NCBI RefSeq assembly: GCF_900166595.1
Contig: NZ_LT745763.1
Location: 1,270,813 to 1,334,812 of the forward strand
Length of the DNA: 64,000 bases
Direction of reading: 5' to 3'
Origin: Virgibacillus dokdonensis
GTDB taxonomy: Bacteria > Bacillota > Bacilli > Bacillales > Amphibacillaceae
Positions 45,385 through 53,633 of the stretch are shown here, in pieces. Position 1 is the first letter of the stretch; the number at the start of each line of letters is the position of its first letter. Under the pieces are notes generated by a model that was not told the origin of the DNA, searched no databases, and worked only from the letters and a program-made list of their open reading frames with translations. Position numbers and translations under genes: made by a program.

Positions 45385-45800
45385 ATGTGGAAAAAAGTTT
45401 TCTTGTTAATAGCTATAGCATTAGTACTTTTTGGATGTAGTACGAAGAATGAAAAGGGCGACCCCACAGCCAAAGACACTTCAACACGAGAAGCACAGAC
45501 AAACGGCGTCCGTTTTGAAAACTTGGAAATGGAAGTGACCGATGGAATAGCTGTTTTACAAGGTGAAGCGCATGCGAATGAAACGGATGTATTTTACCAA
45601 TTGGAACATGAAGGAGAGCCCCTTAGTGACGAAACGGCTTTACCTTTAGAGAAGAATGGGAGAAGTTTATGGTAGAGGTTAAACTGCCAGAGGAAACATT
45701 GCATGCGGAGGAACCTCCAGTAATTGTGATATATGGAAAGAATCATGATGGTGAAAAAATAAACCCGAATTATTTCCCTGTAGATGTTGAAAACAAATAA
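45385..45800 (+). pseudogene. Small lipoprotein gene with a frameshift
   Basis: The first frame (45385-45675) encodes a lipoprotein signal with lipobox LFGC, then an acidic segment ending LEKNGRSLW. The continuation lies in another frame: KFMVEVKLPEETLHAEEPPV and IYGKNHDGEKINPNYFPVDV up to TAA 45798-45800. Adding one G to the GGG at about 45658-45660 would join them into a protein of about 138 residues. The loss may be a real mutation, phase variation in a very short G-run or a sequencing error. No family is recognised. It follows yitT by 21 bp. Confidence 0.65.
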
Positions 45801-45873
45801 CCAAAAGGGAGTGTACCTAAGGTTTTTTACGGAACAAAGGGGCGGGGGGCCCATTTTTAGTCGGCCTTCCTCT

Positions 45874-45963
45874 TGGGGACGAACCGATGATGACTTAGCT
45901 TAGGGCCATTTCGTGAAGTCGTCTCGTTGCTGGGTGATGGAGCAGGACGTGGCTATTGAGTTA
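45874..45963 (+). repeat. Repeat family B, copy 2
   Basis: CGAACCGATGATGACTTAGC, TTAGGGCCATTTCGTGAAGT and GGAGCAGGACGTGGCTA repeat the copy at 39601-39690 in inverted orientation. A G-rich stretch (GGGGCGGGGGGCCC, about 45839-45852) lies just upstream. Confidence 0.75.
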
Positions 45964-46039
45964 TTTCGTTATACACAAGCACCTCATTTTATCTTTCCTA
46001 TAATGTAAGAAAAGGCCAAGCAATAAGCATGCTGGCCTT

Positions 46040-46303
46040 TTAAAATCCATATTTTTCTATTACTTCTGTTACCTTTGGTATTAAATCATCCCATTCTGTA
46101 TCGAATTGCTTATTTACGGTAATAAAGTTTTGATATCCAAAAACATTATCTACACCTTCTACTTGCATTAAATCATTTAAAATGTCATATTCACTCGTAT
46201 CTCCAGGCATTACGGATATACTGTTTGTTCCTTCAAATATTAGTTTATCTGCAGTAAATTTCATTGCATTTGGATTCGGGGTGGCTTCAGCACGAATACT
46301 CAA
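46040..46303 (-). CDS. Nfu/NifU N-terminal domain protein
   Basis: An 87-residue protein consisting of one Nfu_N domain: EATPNPNAMKFTADKLIFEG at the start and QVEGVDNVFGYQNFITVNKQ near residue 47, ending VTEVIEKYGF. The EATPNPNAMKF block is the family signature. No iron-sulfur CXXC motif is present, so it is not a complete scaffold; a partner role in iron-sulfur assembly is inferred. ATG 46303 has AGGAGGG upstream. Confidence 0.85.
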   Translation of the reverse strand: MSIRAEATPNPNAMKFTADKLIFEGTNSISVMPGDTSEYDILNDLMQVEGVDNVFGYQNFITVNKQFDTEWDDLIPKVTEVIEKYGF

Positions 46304-46556
46304 ATTTCATCCCTCCTAAATCATACTTATTCTCAATAATAGCAGATATAAGAAGGATTAAAAAGTATTTTGTCGCTAAGCGTATGTGTTAAAGGCGTAC
46401 TTTTTAGCATTTCGTTCGTAACACCAATGTATGTTAGGAAGTTTTCGAAGCTAGAATTCGTAATAGGGGTTTTAATTTATCCATAAGAAAGTCCCTGTTA
46501 AGAGACTTTCTAGAGGGGGTAAGGGTTAATCAAATACAAGTTACTAATTGCAGAGG

Positions 46557-46763
46557 TTACTGTATTTGATTATGTTGCCTTAATTGATTTTCCAATTGCT
46601 GTAATTGCTGTTTTTCTTCAGGTGTAGCCTCCTGATAAGCAGCTTGAATAGCAGTTTGTGCAGCTTGTTTATCTTCTGCATTAGAAGCATTGTTTTGCTG
46701 ACTCATAAAGTTCATCACAGCATTTCTTGCTTGTTGAAATAAATTATTTTGATTGTTTTCCAA
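46557..46763 (-). CDS. Small Gln/Ala-rich protein (DUF3813-like)
   Basis: A 68-residue protein, strongly polar and helical: LFQQARNAVMNFMSQQNNAS near residue 8, EEKQQLQQLENQLRQHNQIQ at the end. The pattern resembles DUF3813 proteins that accompany yitU-type genes in Bacillaceae. The start is TTG 46763, with GGAGGG about nine bases upstream; that ribosome site lies within the end of the small gene before it. Function unknown. Confidence 0.7.
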   Translation of the reverse strand: MENNQNNLFQQARNAVMNFMSQQNNASNAEDKQAAQTAIQAAYQEATPEEKQQLQQLENQLRQHNQIQ

Positions 46764-46764
46764 C

Positions 46765-46914
46765 CTAAAACCCTCCTACTGTATGGTTATCAGCTTCATC
46801 TTGTTTTCTCTGCACCTCAGAGAATCTGCTTCGATAAGGGAAGCGTTCAGCATGCCTTTTTACAGAATCTGCGCTCTGTTGGGCAAAACGCTTTGATTTA
46901 CTTGCTTTACTCAC
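46765..46914 (-). CDS. Small basic protein of unknown function
   Basis: A 49-residue protein from GTG 46914: MSKASKSKRFAQQSADSVKR, then HAERFPYRSRFSEVQRKQDE, then ADNHTVGGF. GGGAGG stands about eight bases before the GTG, and the stop is one base from the TTG of the next small gene, so the two are probably co-translated. Charged and helical, with no membrane segment. I do not recognise the family. Confidence 0.6.
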   Translation of the reverse strand: MSKASKSKRFAQQSADSVKRHAERFPYRSRFSEVQRKQDEADNHTVGGF

Positions 46915-47009
46915 GATATTTCCTCCCTTGTGCATATGCACACTTTTTGAAAAATCATGATCGAAGTTATCCTAGGCGTTTTAATCAGGTCTCCTGTTAT
47001 TCGAAAGCA

Positions 47010-47043
47010 AAAAAGGTGAACACATGAATTGTGCTCACCCTTA
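47010..47043 (-). terminator. Terminator after yitU
   Basis: On the minus strand GGGTGAGCAC and GTGTTCACC pair around AATTCAT and end in TTTTTT. It stops the yitU transcript before the two small genes. Confidence 0.75.
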
Positions 47044-47164
47044 GTGTGATCTTTTTATCCATAATTATAAATGGAAATAATTGAATTTTAGTGGTGATAA
47101 GATATTTTTTTAGCAGTAAAAGCGCGACTGTAAAAGAATAACAACACCATAAGAAAATAGATTT

Positions 47165-47986
47165 TCAGCCTATTTTTAAATAGGTTTGTAAGAAATTTGC
47201 TATTCCGTTTTCTTCATTAGAATCTGTCACGTATTTACTTATGGATTTTAATTCATCAATTGCATTGCCCATAGCTACACCTACCCCTGCGTAATCAATC
47301 ATTTCTAAATCATTATCTTCGTCACCAAAAGCGATAATGCGATCCGCGGGGATATGGAAATAATGAGCAATCTTCTGTAAACCAACAGCCTTATTCATTC
47401 CTTTGCGAACAATTTCAATAATGTTCCAAGGTGCTCCCCAATTACGGTGTTCAATAAGGTCAGCATGAAAGTCATCAAGATGTTTTCGTAATGTGGAAAT
47501 ATGTTCATCTTTCGGATGAATTAAGATGGAAGTAGGGTCTTCTGTTAATTTATTTCTCAGACTCCCTATTGTAAAAGGGGGGTCATTTTTTGACATATGA
47601 AATATATCAATAATGGCTTGATCATATTGATCTAAATACACATCATCCATAACTTCAGCCAATATATTTCGTACATTTAGCTCATAACACGTTCCGATAA
47701 TTTTATGAGCTGTTCGTATAGACATCGGACTGTGCAGAGCATCCCATTTCTTATCATTTGGATGGTGAATAAGTGCACCATTAAAATTTACCATCGGAGT
47801 AGTTAACCCTAAATTTTTATAATAACCAATACTTGCCCGATGTGGTCTGCCTGTTGCAATAACAACGATATGACCTTCGTCCATTGCTTTTAAAACTACT
47901 TGTTTTGTTTTAGGGCTTATTTCTTTTTTATCGGTTAACAGTGTTCCATCAAGATCTAATGCTATTAAGTGTCTGTTTGTTTGCAT
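47165..47986 (-). CDS. yitU: Cof-type HAD phosphatase YitU
   Basis: A 273-residue HAD hydrolase of the IIB (Cof) type. Motif I is ALDLDGTLL near residue 8, motif II VVIATGRPHRA near 43, motif III lysine in KGMNKAVGLQ near 193, and motif IV AFGDEDNDLEMI near 215. Such enzymes dephosphorylate sugar phosphates or flavin precursors; the substrate is not predictable here. ATG 47986 is preferred, with GAGGTG about nine bases upstream; a GTG at 47998 is possible. It is divergent from yitV, as in the B. subtilis yit region. Confidence 0.9.
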   Translation of the reverse strand: MQTNRHLIALDLDGTLLTDKKEISPKTKQVVLKAMDEGHIVVIATGRPHRASIGYYKNLGLTTPMVNFNGALIHHPNDKKWDALHSPMSIRTAHKIIGTCYELNVRNILAEVMDDVYLDQYDQAIIDIFHMSKNDPPFTIGSLRNKLTEDPTSILIHPKDEHISTLRKHLDDFHADLIEHRNWGAPWNIIEIVRKGMNKAVGLQKIAHYFHIPADRIIAFGDEDNDLEMIDYAGVGVAMGNAIDELKSISKYVTDSNEENGIANFLQTYLKIG

Positions 47987-48313
47987 ATTTACAATCACCT
48001 CATCTGTTCATAGTGTATAGTCGAAACGAAGGAATGTAAAGTAAAACTTGTACTAACATCTACTTACCCTGCTGTATCCTGCACATAAATTGCTGTTAGA
48101 TTGAAAAAACAAAATATATTTAGATGGCTTATTCGGCGATCCGAACAATTAGTGGGGAGGAAAGAAGCTTTATAATTAAAATCAAATATCCAATAATAAT
48201 GTAGGTTTTTCAGATATAGGATGAACGGTGTCGATGATGAAAAAGTTGATAGGCATTCTTTGTGATAGTAGAATGAAAAATATACGAATACGTACATAAG
48301 GGGACAGTGTAGC
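47987..48313. other. Divergent region between yitU and yitV
   Basis: About 325 bp containing both promoter regions; I see no gene, hairpin or repeat that stands out. Confidence 0.5.
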
Positions 48314-49075
48314 ATGATCGGAATATATGAAGAAAAAATTGATACCATTCCAAGCTTAATTATAGTGGATGCAGAAAAAAATGGCGTCGCTTTGCCCGTA
48401 GTTACTTATTTCCACGGGTTTACCAGCGCAAAAGAGCATAATTTGCCGCTAGCATTTTTACTTGCTCAAAAAGGATACCGGGTTATCTTGCCAGATAGTA
48501 AGTATCATGGCAACCGTGAAAATGGCATTCATGTGGAGAAAAGACAACTATCCTTTTGGGATATTGTAGTGCAAAATGTAACTGAATTACAATATATAAA
48601 GGATTATGTGGATGAAGCTGGATTATTATTAGATGATCGCTTTGGCGTAGCGGGAACAAGCATGGGAGGGATAACTACTTCTGCTGCAATTACCCAATAT
48701 GAATGGGTTAAAGCAGCCGCTATCTTAATGGGTACACCGAAGATTACAACCTTTGCACAGGAAATTATTGATGCGTTTAAAAAAACGGGCGATCTGCCTG
48801 TAAAACAACAAGAAATTACGAACTTATTGGATCGGTTAGCTAAGTATGATTTGTCTCAGCAACCAGAGAAGTTAAATGAACGCCCGTTGTTTTTTTGGCA
48901 TGGGGAAGCAGATGAGATTGTACCGTTTAATCATGCTTACTCTTTTTATAAACAAGTAGCACCAACTTATGCTAACTCTAAAGATATTGTTTTTCTAGGA
49001 GAAGCAAATCGTGGTCATAAAGTAGGGAGATTTGCCACACTTGAAACAGTAAAGTGGTTTGTAAATCATTTATAA
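48314..49075 (+). CDS. yitV: Alpha/beta hydrolase, esterase YitV
   Basis: A 253-residue serine hydrolase. The oxyanion region is YFHGFTSAKEHN near residue 34, the nucleophile is in GVAGTSMGGITTS near 115, the acid in FFWHGEADEIVPFN near 197, and the histidine in EANRGHKVG near 235. The length matches B. subtilis YitV (about 255), and yitW follows in both genomes. The natural substrate is unknown. Confidence 0.9.
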   Translation: MIGIYEEKIDTIPSLIIVDAEKNGVALPVVTYFHGFTSAKEHNLPLAFLLAQKGYRVILPDSKYHGNRENGIHVEKRQLSFWDIVVQNVTELQYIKDYVDEAGLLLDDRFGVAGTSMGGITTSAAITQYEWVKAAAILMGTPKITTFAQEIIDAFKKTGDLPVKQQEITNLLDRLAKYDLSQQPEKLNERPLFFWHGEADEIVPFNHAYSFYKQVAPTYANSKDIVFLGEANRGHKVGRFATLETVKWFVNHL

Positions 49076-49229
49076 TCAAGTTATACGCTACTACACATAA
49101 ATATCCAAGCTTACAAGCATAGGAATTCATTCAAACCGTTTTCAAACTGTTTGTAACAAGCGTTGTTTTCTTTAAATATAAACAAAAATATGTTTAAATA
49201 GTAATAACATATTGGAGGAGGGAAATTGT

Positions 49230-49541
49230 ATGGATGAGGCATTAAAGGAGAATCTTTTTGGTGCATTAGAAAATGTTATTGATCCTGAATTAGGCATAGA
49301 TATTGTTAATTTAGGTTTAGTATATGATGTAGAATTAGATGAAGAGGGGATATGTAAGGTTACAATGACACTAACTTCTATGGGATGTCCGCTTGCTGGA
49401 CATATTGAGCAAGACGTCAAACACGCATTATCTGATATTCCAGAAGTGAAAGAAACGGAAGTTAGCATTGTATGGAACCCTCCATGGGGCAAGGAAAGAA
49501 TGTCACGTTATGCTAAAATTGCACTAGGTATTCCAGATTAA
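49230..49541 (+). CDS. yitW: MIP18 family (DUF59) iron-sulfur assembly protein YitW
   Basis: A 103-residue protein of the SufT/PaaD-like type. VIDPELGIDIVNLGLVYDVE near residue 15 and the cysteine in TLTSMGCPLAGHIEQDV near 45 are the family signature; the end reads VWNPPWGKERMSRYAKIALG. It is thought to aid Fe-S cluster maturation. ATG 49230 is chosen because GGAGGAGGG lies about seven bases before it; a TTG at 49212 lies within that site. Confidence 0.9.
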   Translation: MDEALKENLFGALENVIDPELGIDIVNLGLVYDVELDEEGICKVTMTLTSMGCPLAGHIEQDVKHALSDIPEVKETEVSIVWNPPWGKERMSRYAKIALGIPD

Positions 49542-49562
49542 TTTATTACCTTAGAAAATGAA

Positions 49563-49601
49563 TCAAAAGCAGTTGCCTGTAATAGACAACTGCTTTTTTT
49601 A
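49563..49601 (+). terminator. Terminator after yitW
   Basis: AAAAGCAGTTG and CAACTGCTTTTTTT pair around a short loop, about 25 bases after the stop; it also faces the convergent uppP gene. Confidence 0.85.
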
Positions 49602-49621
49602 TTCCATGGAATCCATTGGTT

Positions 49622-50455
49622 TTATCGTGTAAAGATAATAATTGCTAGGATCCCAACTATGAAACAATAAAAACTAAAATACTTTAGGTTGCCTTTAGCC
49701 ATGATGTTAGCGAACCATTTAAGGGCAAAATATGTAGCAATAATGGAAGCTAAAAAGGCAATAGCATAAGGGATCATTAATTCATTAAACCTTTCATCTT
49801 TGACAATATCACTTATTCCTAAAATCGTAACACCAAGGCTAACGGGAATATAAAGTAAAAAAGAAAAACGAAAAGCTGTTTCCCGCTTCATGCCGACAAG
49901 CATGGCAGCAACAATGGTAGCACCTGAACGGCTAATTCCAGGAACTAATGAGACGGCTTGCGCTGCACCGACAATAAGTACGTCTTTTATCGTTAAATCT
50001 CCGTCATTTTTCTTCCCGTGAAGATTACGAATTATCCATAAAGCTGCCCCAGTAATCAGCAAGGTGTATCCGACAGTAACTGCTTTAATGTCACTTATAT
50101 AGTCGTTTAATAAGAAGCCTAAAACTCCCGTAGGAATGGTTGCTACAATTAGAAATACGATAAATTGAAAGTCAGCCGTTGCTTCATTATCTCTATCTTT
50201 TTGTAAAATAAATCGAAGCCCATTTTTTGTTAACCGAATTAAATCTTCACGGAAAACGACCAGCACAGCGATTAGTGACCCAAAATTCACTAAAATTTCA
50301 AATGACAATCCTGTTAATTCGACTTGTAAATGAAGGAGATCACGAAGCATAACCAAATGCCCGCTTGATGAAATAGGTATTGGTTCCGTGAAACCTTGAA
50401 ATAAACCGAGTAGTAAATATTTTAAAATGATACTTAAGCTAGATATAGCGTCCAT
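49622..50455 (-). CDS. uppP: Undecaprenyl-diphosphatase (bacitracin resistance BacA type)
   Basis: Recycles the lipid carrier for cell wall synthesis by removing one phosphate from undecaprenyl diphosphate. The 277-residue protein has about eight membrane helices. Active-site segments are [14 protein letters not shown] near residue 23 (Glu and Ser-Ser-Ser-Gly-His) and [15 protein letters not shown] near 165 (Arg). Length fits the family (about 270). AGAGGA precedes ATG 50455. Confidence 0.95.
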   Translation of the reverse strand: MDAISSLSIILKYLLLGLFQGFTEPIPISSSGHLVMLRDLLHLQVELTGLSFEILVNFGSLIAVLVVFREDLIRLTKNGLRFILQKDRDNEATADFQFIVFLIVATIPTGVLGFLLNDYISDIKAVTVGYTLLITGAALWIIRNLHGKKNDGDLTIKDVLIVGAAQAVSLVPGISRSGATIVAAMLVGMKRETAFRFSFLLYIPVSLGVTILGISDIVKDERFNELMIPYAIAFLASIIATYFALKWFANIMAKGNLKYFSFYCFIVGILAIIIFTR

Positions 50456-50533
50456 GAAAAAATCCTCTCCAATATCTCTCTATTGTAAGATTAAACTGAA
50501 ATGGAAAATCAAGGTATTTATTTACCTTACAGA

Positions 50534-50553
50534 AGCTTACAATTTTGTAAGCT
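50534..50553. promoter_or_regulatory. Perfect 20-bp inverted repeat between uppP and the His-rich gene
   Basis: AGCTTACAA and TTGTAAGCT form 9-bp perfect arms around TT. A TATTAT/TATAAA-like -10 follows at about 50563-50570. It may be an operator for the rightward gene, for uppP, or for both. No T-run follows, so a terminator is less likely. Confidence 0.45.
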
Positions 50554-50598
50554 CTTTAGTTGTATTATAAAAAACAAAATTTAAGAAGGATGACTTAC

Positions 50599-50637
50599 AT
50601 GCATATACTTTTAAGAAACCTAAGAGCCTTGCGATAA
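50599..50637 (+). CDS. Possible 12-residue leader peptide
   Basis: ATG 50599 opens a frame for MHILLRNLRALR, closed by TAA 50635-50637. AAGAAGGATG stands about eight bases upstream, a good ribosome site. Four Leu and three Arg in twelve residues recall regulatory leader peptides. It lies 100 bp before the His/Gly/Tyr-rich gene. A frame this short can arise by chance. Confidence 0.3.
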   Translation: MHILLRNLRALR

Positions 50638-50739
50638 AACAGCGTTTTTAACTATTTACTGCAATAGTAGATTTTCGCACTATACAAGTCACCAACCTAT
50701 GGGCAAATGAATAGGCTGAGTGGTGAGGAGGCAGATAAT

Positions 50740-51078
50740 ATGAGTCACGGTCATCAACATATATACGATGTTTGTAAGGATCATATGCATGCTTATGTGC
50801 TTATTGAGTTAGTAGATGGTTCTAGCGTTGACGGGATAATAACAGGTTTGGATCATGAATCTGTATATTTAGCAGTACCAATAGAAGCGCATGAACAACA
50901 TCACTCACATATGCAGCAAGGGCATAGCCAACATCACAGACAATTTGGTTATGGCTATCCAGGATACGGCGGGCCTGGTTATGGTTACGGAGGATATGGG
51001 TACCCTCCTAACCGTTTTCGAAGGCTTATTTTACCACTAACTGCTTTAGCTGCACTCAGCATTTTACCATGGTATTAA
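50740..51078 (+). CDS. His/Gly/Tyr-rich protein with an Sm-like N-terminal segment
   Basis: A 112-residue protein from ATG 50740 (GAGGAGG upstream; a start at 50707 is less likely). Residues 1-50 (HAYVLIELVDGSSVDGIITG, LDHESVYLAVP) look like a small SH3/Sm-type barrel. Residues 50-65 are His- and Gln-rich (EAHEQHHSHMQQGHSQHH). Residues 66-92 are Gly-Tyr-Pro repeats (YPGYGGPGYGYGGYGYPP), and the end is hydrophobic (LILPLTALAALSILPWY). The low-complexity part recalls spore coat or exosporium proteins. The family is not recognised with certainty. Confidence 0.75.
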   Translation: MSHGHQHIYDVCKDHMHAYVLIELVDGSSVDGIITGLDHESVYLAVPIEAHEQHHSHMQQGHSQHHRQFGYGYPGYGGPGYGYGGYGYPPNRFRRLILPLTALAALSILPWY

Positions 51079-51089
51079 TTGAAGCAAGA

Positions 51090-51135
51090 AAAAACCCTTG
51101 CCTTATACGTTAAAAGGAGGCAAGGGCTTTCCCTT
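51090..51135 (+). terminator. Terminator after the His-rich gene
   Basis: CCCTTGCC (51095-51102) and GGCAAGGG (51119-51126) form an 8-bp GC-rich stem, followed by a CTTTCCCTTTTCTT tail. Confidence 0.7.
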
Positions 51136-51257
51136 TTCTTCAATTAGGCAACTGTGGGTACGGTATGAACGTACGATCCTGAAACTAGCTATGTATGGAG
51201 AATAAACTAAAGCAACGGTGTGGGCTTCCACACGGTTGCAGTGTCATTATAAATGAC

Positions 51258-51431
51258 TTAGTTATCTTCTTTTAAAATACCGTCACCTAGTACGGATACC
51301 ATCACAAAAAAGACGACTGATAATCCGATGGTTGCTGTTAAGTTGAATGGTTCACTTCCCATACTTGATAAAACATAGGAAACTACTGCGCCGATTAAAC
51401 ATGACCAGAAAAGTGTAACAATGTATCGCAT
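51258..51431 (-). CDS. yjzD: YjzD-like small membrane protein (DUF2929)
   Basis: A 57-residue protein with two hydrophobic helices: MRYIVTLFWSCLIGAVVSYV, then LSSMGSEPFNLTATIGLSVV, then FFVMVSVLGDGILKEDN. Start MRxIV, length and position before yjaV-med-fabH fit DUF2929 proteins such as B. subtilis YjzD. GAGGTG precedes ATG 51431. Function unknown. Confidence 0.7.
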   Translation of the reverse strand: MRYIVTLFWSCLIGAVVSYVLSSMGSEPFNLTATIGLSVVFFVMVSVLGDGILKEDN

Positions 51432-51822
51432 GATAACACCTCGTTTTTTACAGTAACTTTTATTAGAATATCTCTTTCTAGTTTACCAAAACAAAGATGA
51501 AAAAAAAAGTATAACTTGCATTTACTGAAAATCATAACATAAATGTAACGAATGGAAGAGTCTTATTCTCCATAGGAATATGATGGAAACATAAAGACTT
51601 GTTCTATATCCAGTAATGTAATCTGAAAGAAAGCTAATGTAAATCAGGAAGACATATGATAGAGAAGTTCCCTCAGAGATAAAAGGGCTTAAATGTATTA
51701 TTTGCGCAAGGAACTTGAAGTATGCCCTTGCTAACCAACCGCTCAAATGTTGCGTAGGGCTCTTTGCTTGAAGATTCACTGCATACCGTATTATGAAAAA
51801 ATTACGAACAGGAGTGGTGTCT
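51432..51822. other. Intergenic region between yjzD and yjaV
   Basis: About 390 bp of AT-rich sequence. I see no gene or strong hairpin; it must hold the divergent promoters. Confidence 0.5.
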
Positions 51823-52419
51823 TTGGTTACGGTGGTTGCAAATTGTAATCATTGGATTGGTTTTCATATCACGAATCAATTATTGGAACAAGGCTTGAAA
51901 GTAAAGGGGATTGTAGACTGTAAAAAAGATGATTCTCTGTCTCTTTTTTTTGAGAGAAATAGTAATTTTTCCTTTTATTCAGGTGATACAAACGAAATAT
52001 ATGAACAATTCATTTGTATTGGTTCCATTCAAGAAGATGTCAATATTTCTGCGGAATTATGTGTAACACTAGCACATCCAAGTACAGTACATCCATTTAC
52101 AAGCCTAAATGGCGTAATTATTGAATTACCTCTTTTATTTGGTGAATGGATGCCTATGTCAGAGAATGGTATGTATTTTCAAGGAGAATTTGTTCCTTTT
52201 TCATCGGATTATTTTCTTCAACATGCCATATATATTCATGATTTTATAGACGTTTTTCTTAAATGGTTAGAAATGTACGAGGTAGGTGAAGAGAAGCAAA
52301 ACGTAAACAAAATAAAACTTGATAATTATATAGATATTAAGGACAATAGACCTAAAGAGGCGACAGTTAATCAGGTCATTCAACACTTTCGAAATCAACG
52401 ATTAGGGAAGATGTTCTGA
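51823..52419 (+). CDS. yjaV: YjaV-like protein, remnant Rossmann-type fold
   Basis: A 198-residue protein. VTVVANCNHWIGFHITNQLL near the start resembles an NAD-binding beta-alpha-beta unit, but the glycine-rich loop is altered. The middle keeps a short-chain epimerase-like segment (LNGVIIELPLLFGEWMPM). The start TTG 51823 has AGGAG eight bases upstream; an ATG at 51793 lacks a ribosome site. Assignment to YjaV is by position before med and moderate length match. Function unknown. Confidence 0.6.
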   Translation: MVTVVANCNHWIGFHITNQLLEQGLKVKGIVDCKKDDSLSLFFERNSNFSFYSGDTNEIYEQFICIGSIQEDVNISAELCVTLAHPSTVHPFTSLNGVIIELPLLFGEWMPMSENGMYFQGEFVPFSSDYFLQHAIYIHDFIDVFLKWLEMYEVGEEKQNVNKIKLDNYIDIKDNRPKEATVNQVIQHFRNQRLGKMF

Positions 52420-52550
52420 TCAAAAGGATGTAGATTAACGGACTTGTAAGCGAACGGTAAATGTTTGAGTACGTGTGGTTGAATTTTTGTGCCATAGCCT
52501 GCGCTAGGTGAGCTACCCTTTTAAGTACATGTATTTGTAAAAGTGATTTT

Positions 52551-52640
52551 ATGAAAACTTGGCTTAACGCCAAATCTTTATCGTGGAAGCTGTCGTTTTT
52601 CTTATACTATAAACCTTTAAACTTTCCCATAGTATAAAAA
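52551..52640 (-). repeat. Repeat family A, full copy upstream of med
   Basis: On the plus strand: AAAACTTGGCTTAACGCCAA, ATCTTTATCGTGGAAGCTGT, CGTTTTTCTTATACTATAAA and TTTCCCATAGTATAA. All blocks of the full copies at 57592 and 61356 are present in the same order. It ends about 40 bp before the med start, so it overlaps the promoter region. Confidence 0.75.
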
Positions 52641-52682
52641 AGACAGTTGTCTTATACGGAAATAGAGTAGGAGGTGTTTCTA

Positions 52683-53633
52683 TTGCGGAATGTCTTTGCA
52701 ATTATTAGCATGTTAATGATACTAGGTAGCTGTAGTAGCCCCATGCAAACAGAACAGCGAATACAGAGTGTGGGTATGTTATTAAACGGAAACATCTCTG
52801 ATCACATATGGAATGAAAAAGGGTACCAAGGACTTGTTTCATTAGGAGAAAAGTACGGAATGGATGTTTATTATAAAGAAAATGTTGCAACTGAGAAGGA
52901 AATTATTGAAGCGATAGAGGAATTTTCCAATCAAGGAGTAAATTTTATATTTGGCCATAGTTCTTTTTATGGAAAACACTTTACAGACGTTGCTGAGAAT
53001 TATTCTCATATACAGTTTGTTTATTTTAATGGTTCTTATGTTGCAAAAAATGTAACTAGTTTTACATTTGATACGTATGCGGCTGGATATTTTGCTGGTA
53101 TGTTATCTGGTAAAATGACAGCTGTAAATAAAGTGGGCATCATTGCCACTAATGAATGGCAGCCAGAGATTGAAGGCTTCTTTGAGGGCGTTAAAAATGT
53201 AAACCCGAAAGCGGAAATAGAATTAGCTTTTTTAAATGACTGGAATGAGGTGCAAACGGCACAAGGGATTTACCAACAAATGAAATCAACCGGCGTAGAT
53301 GTATTTTATCCAATAGGTGATGCTTTTAGTGAAGAGATTATTAAGCAAGCAAAAAGAGATGAGGTTTATGCCATTGGGTATAGGACTAATCAAGCAGAGT
53401 TAGCAGAGCATACAGTTTTAACTTCGACTGTCCACCATGTAGAGAAACTGTATGAATATGCAGTGGAACATGTAAATGATCGTAATTTAGCCGGACAGTT
53501 AAAAAGCTTTGATTTTCAAGATGGTGTTATTTCTTTAGCGCCTTTTAATGACCAAGTTCCCCACTCTTATCAATATGAGATGAACCAAGCAATGGAACAT
53601 TATACAAATACGGGTTTACTCCCTGAAATGTAA
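52683..53633 (+). CDS. med: Med-like BMP-family lipoprotein, positive regulator of comK
   Basis: A 316-residue lipoprotein with signal ISMLMILGSCSS (lipobox LGSC) and a periplasmic-binding-protein fold of the basic membrane protein family. Visible are NISDHIWNEKGYQGLVSLGE near 30, NFIFGHSSFYGKHFTDVAEN near 78, TFDTYAAGYFAGMLSGKMTA near 115 and DVFYPIGDAFSEEIIKQA near 195. Start TTG 52683 fits AGGAGGTG six bases upstream. B. subtilis Med, in the same place before fabH, raises comK expression. Mode of action is known only genetically. Confidence 0.85.
   Translation: MRNVFAIISMLMILGSCSSPMQTEQRIQSVGMLLNGNISDHIWNEKGYQGLVSLGEKYGMDVYYKENVATEKEIIEAIEEFSNQGVNFIFGHSSFYGKHFTDVAENYSHIQFVYFNGSYVAKNVTSFTFDTYAAGYFAGMLSGKMTAVNKVGIIATNEWQPEIEGFFEGVKNVNPKAEIELAFLNDWNEVQTAQGIYQQMKSTGVDVFYPIGDAFSEEIIKQAKRDEVYAIGYRTNQAELAEHTVLTSTVHHVEKLYEYAVEHVNDRNLAGQLKSFDFQDGVISLAPFNDQVPHSYQYEMNQAMEHYTNTGLLPEM

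Noticed and set aside
47987..48313. Antisense or small gene on the minus strand before yitV (94-codon frame 48064-48348)
   Set aside because: It overlaps the yitV start, has no ribosome site and no recognisable sequence.
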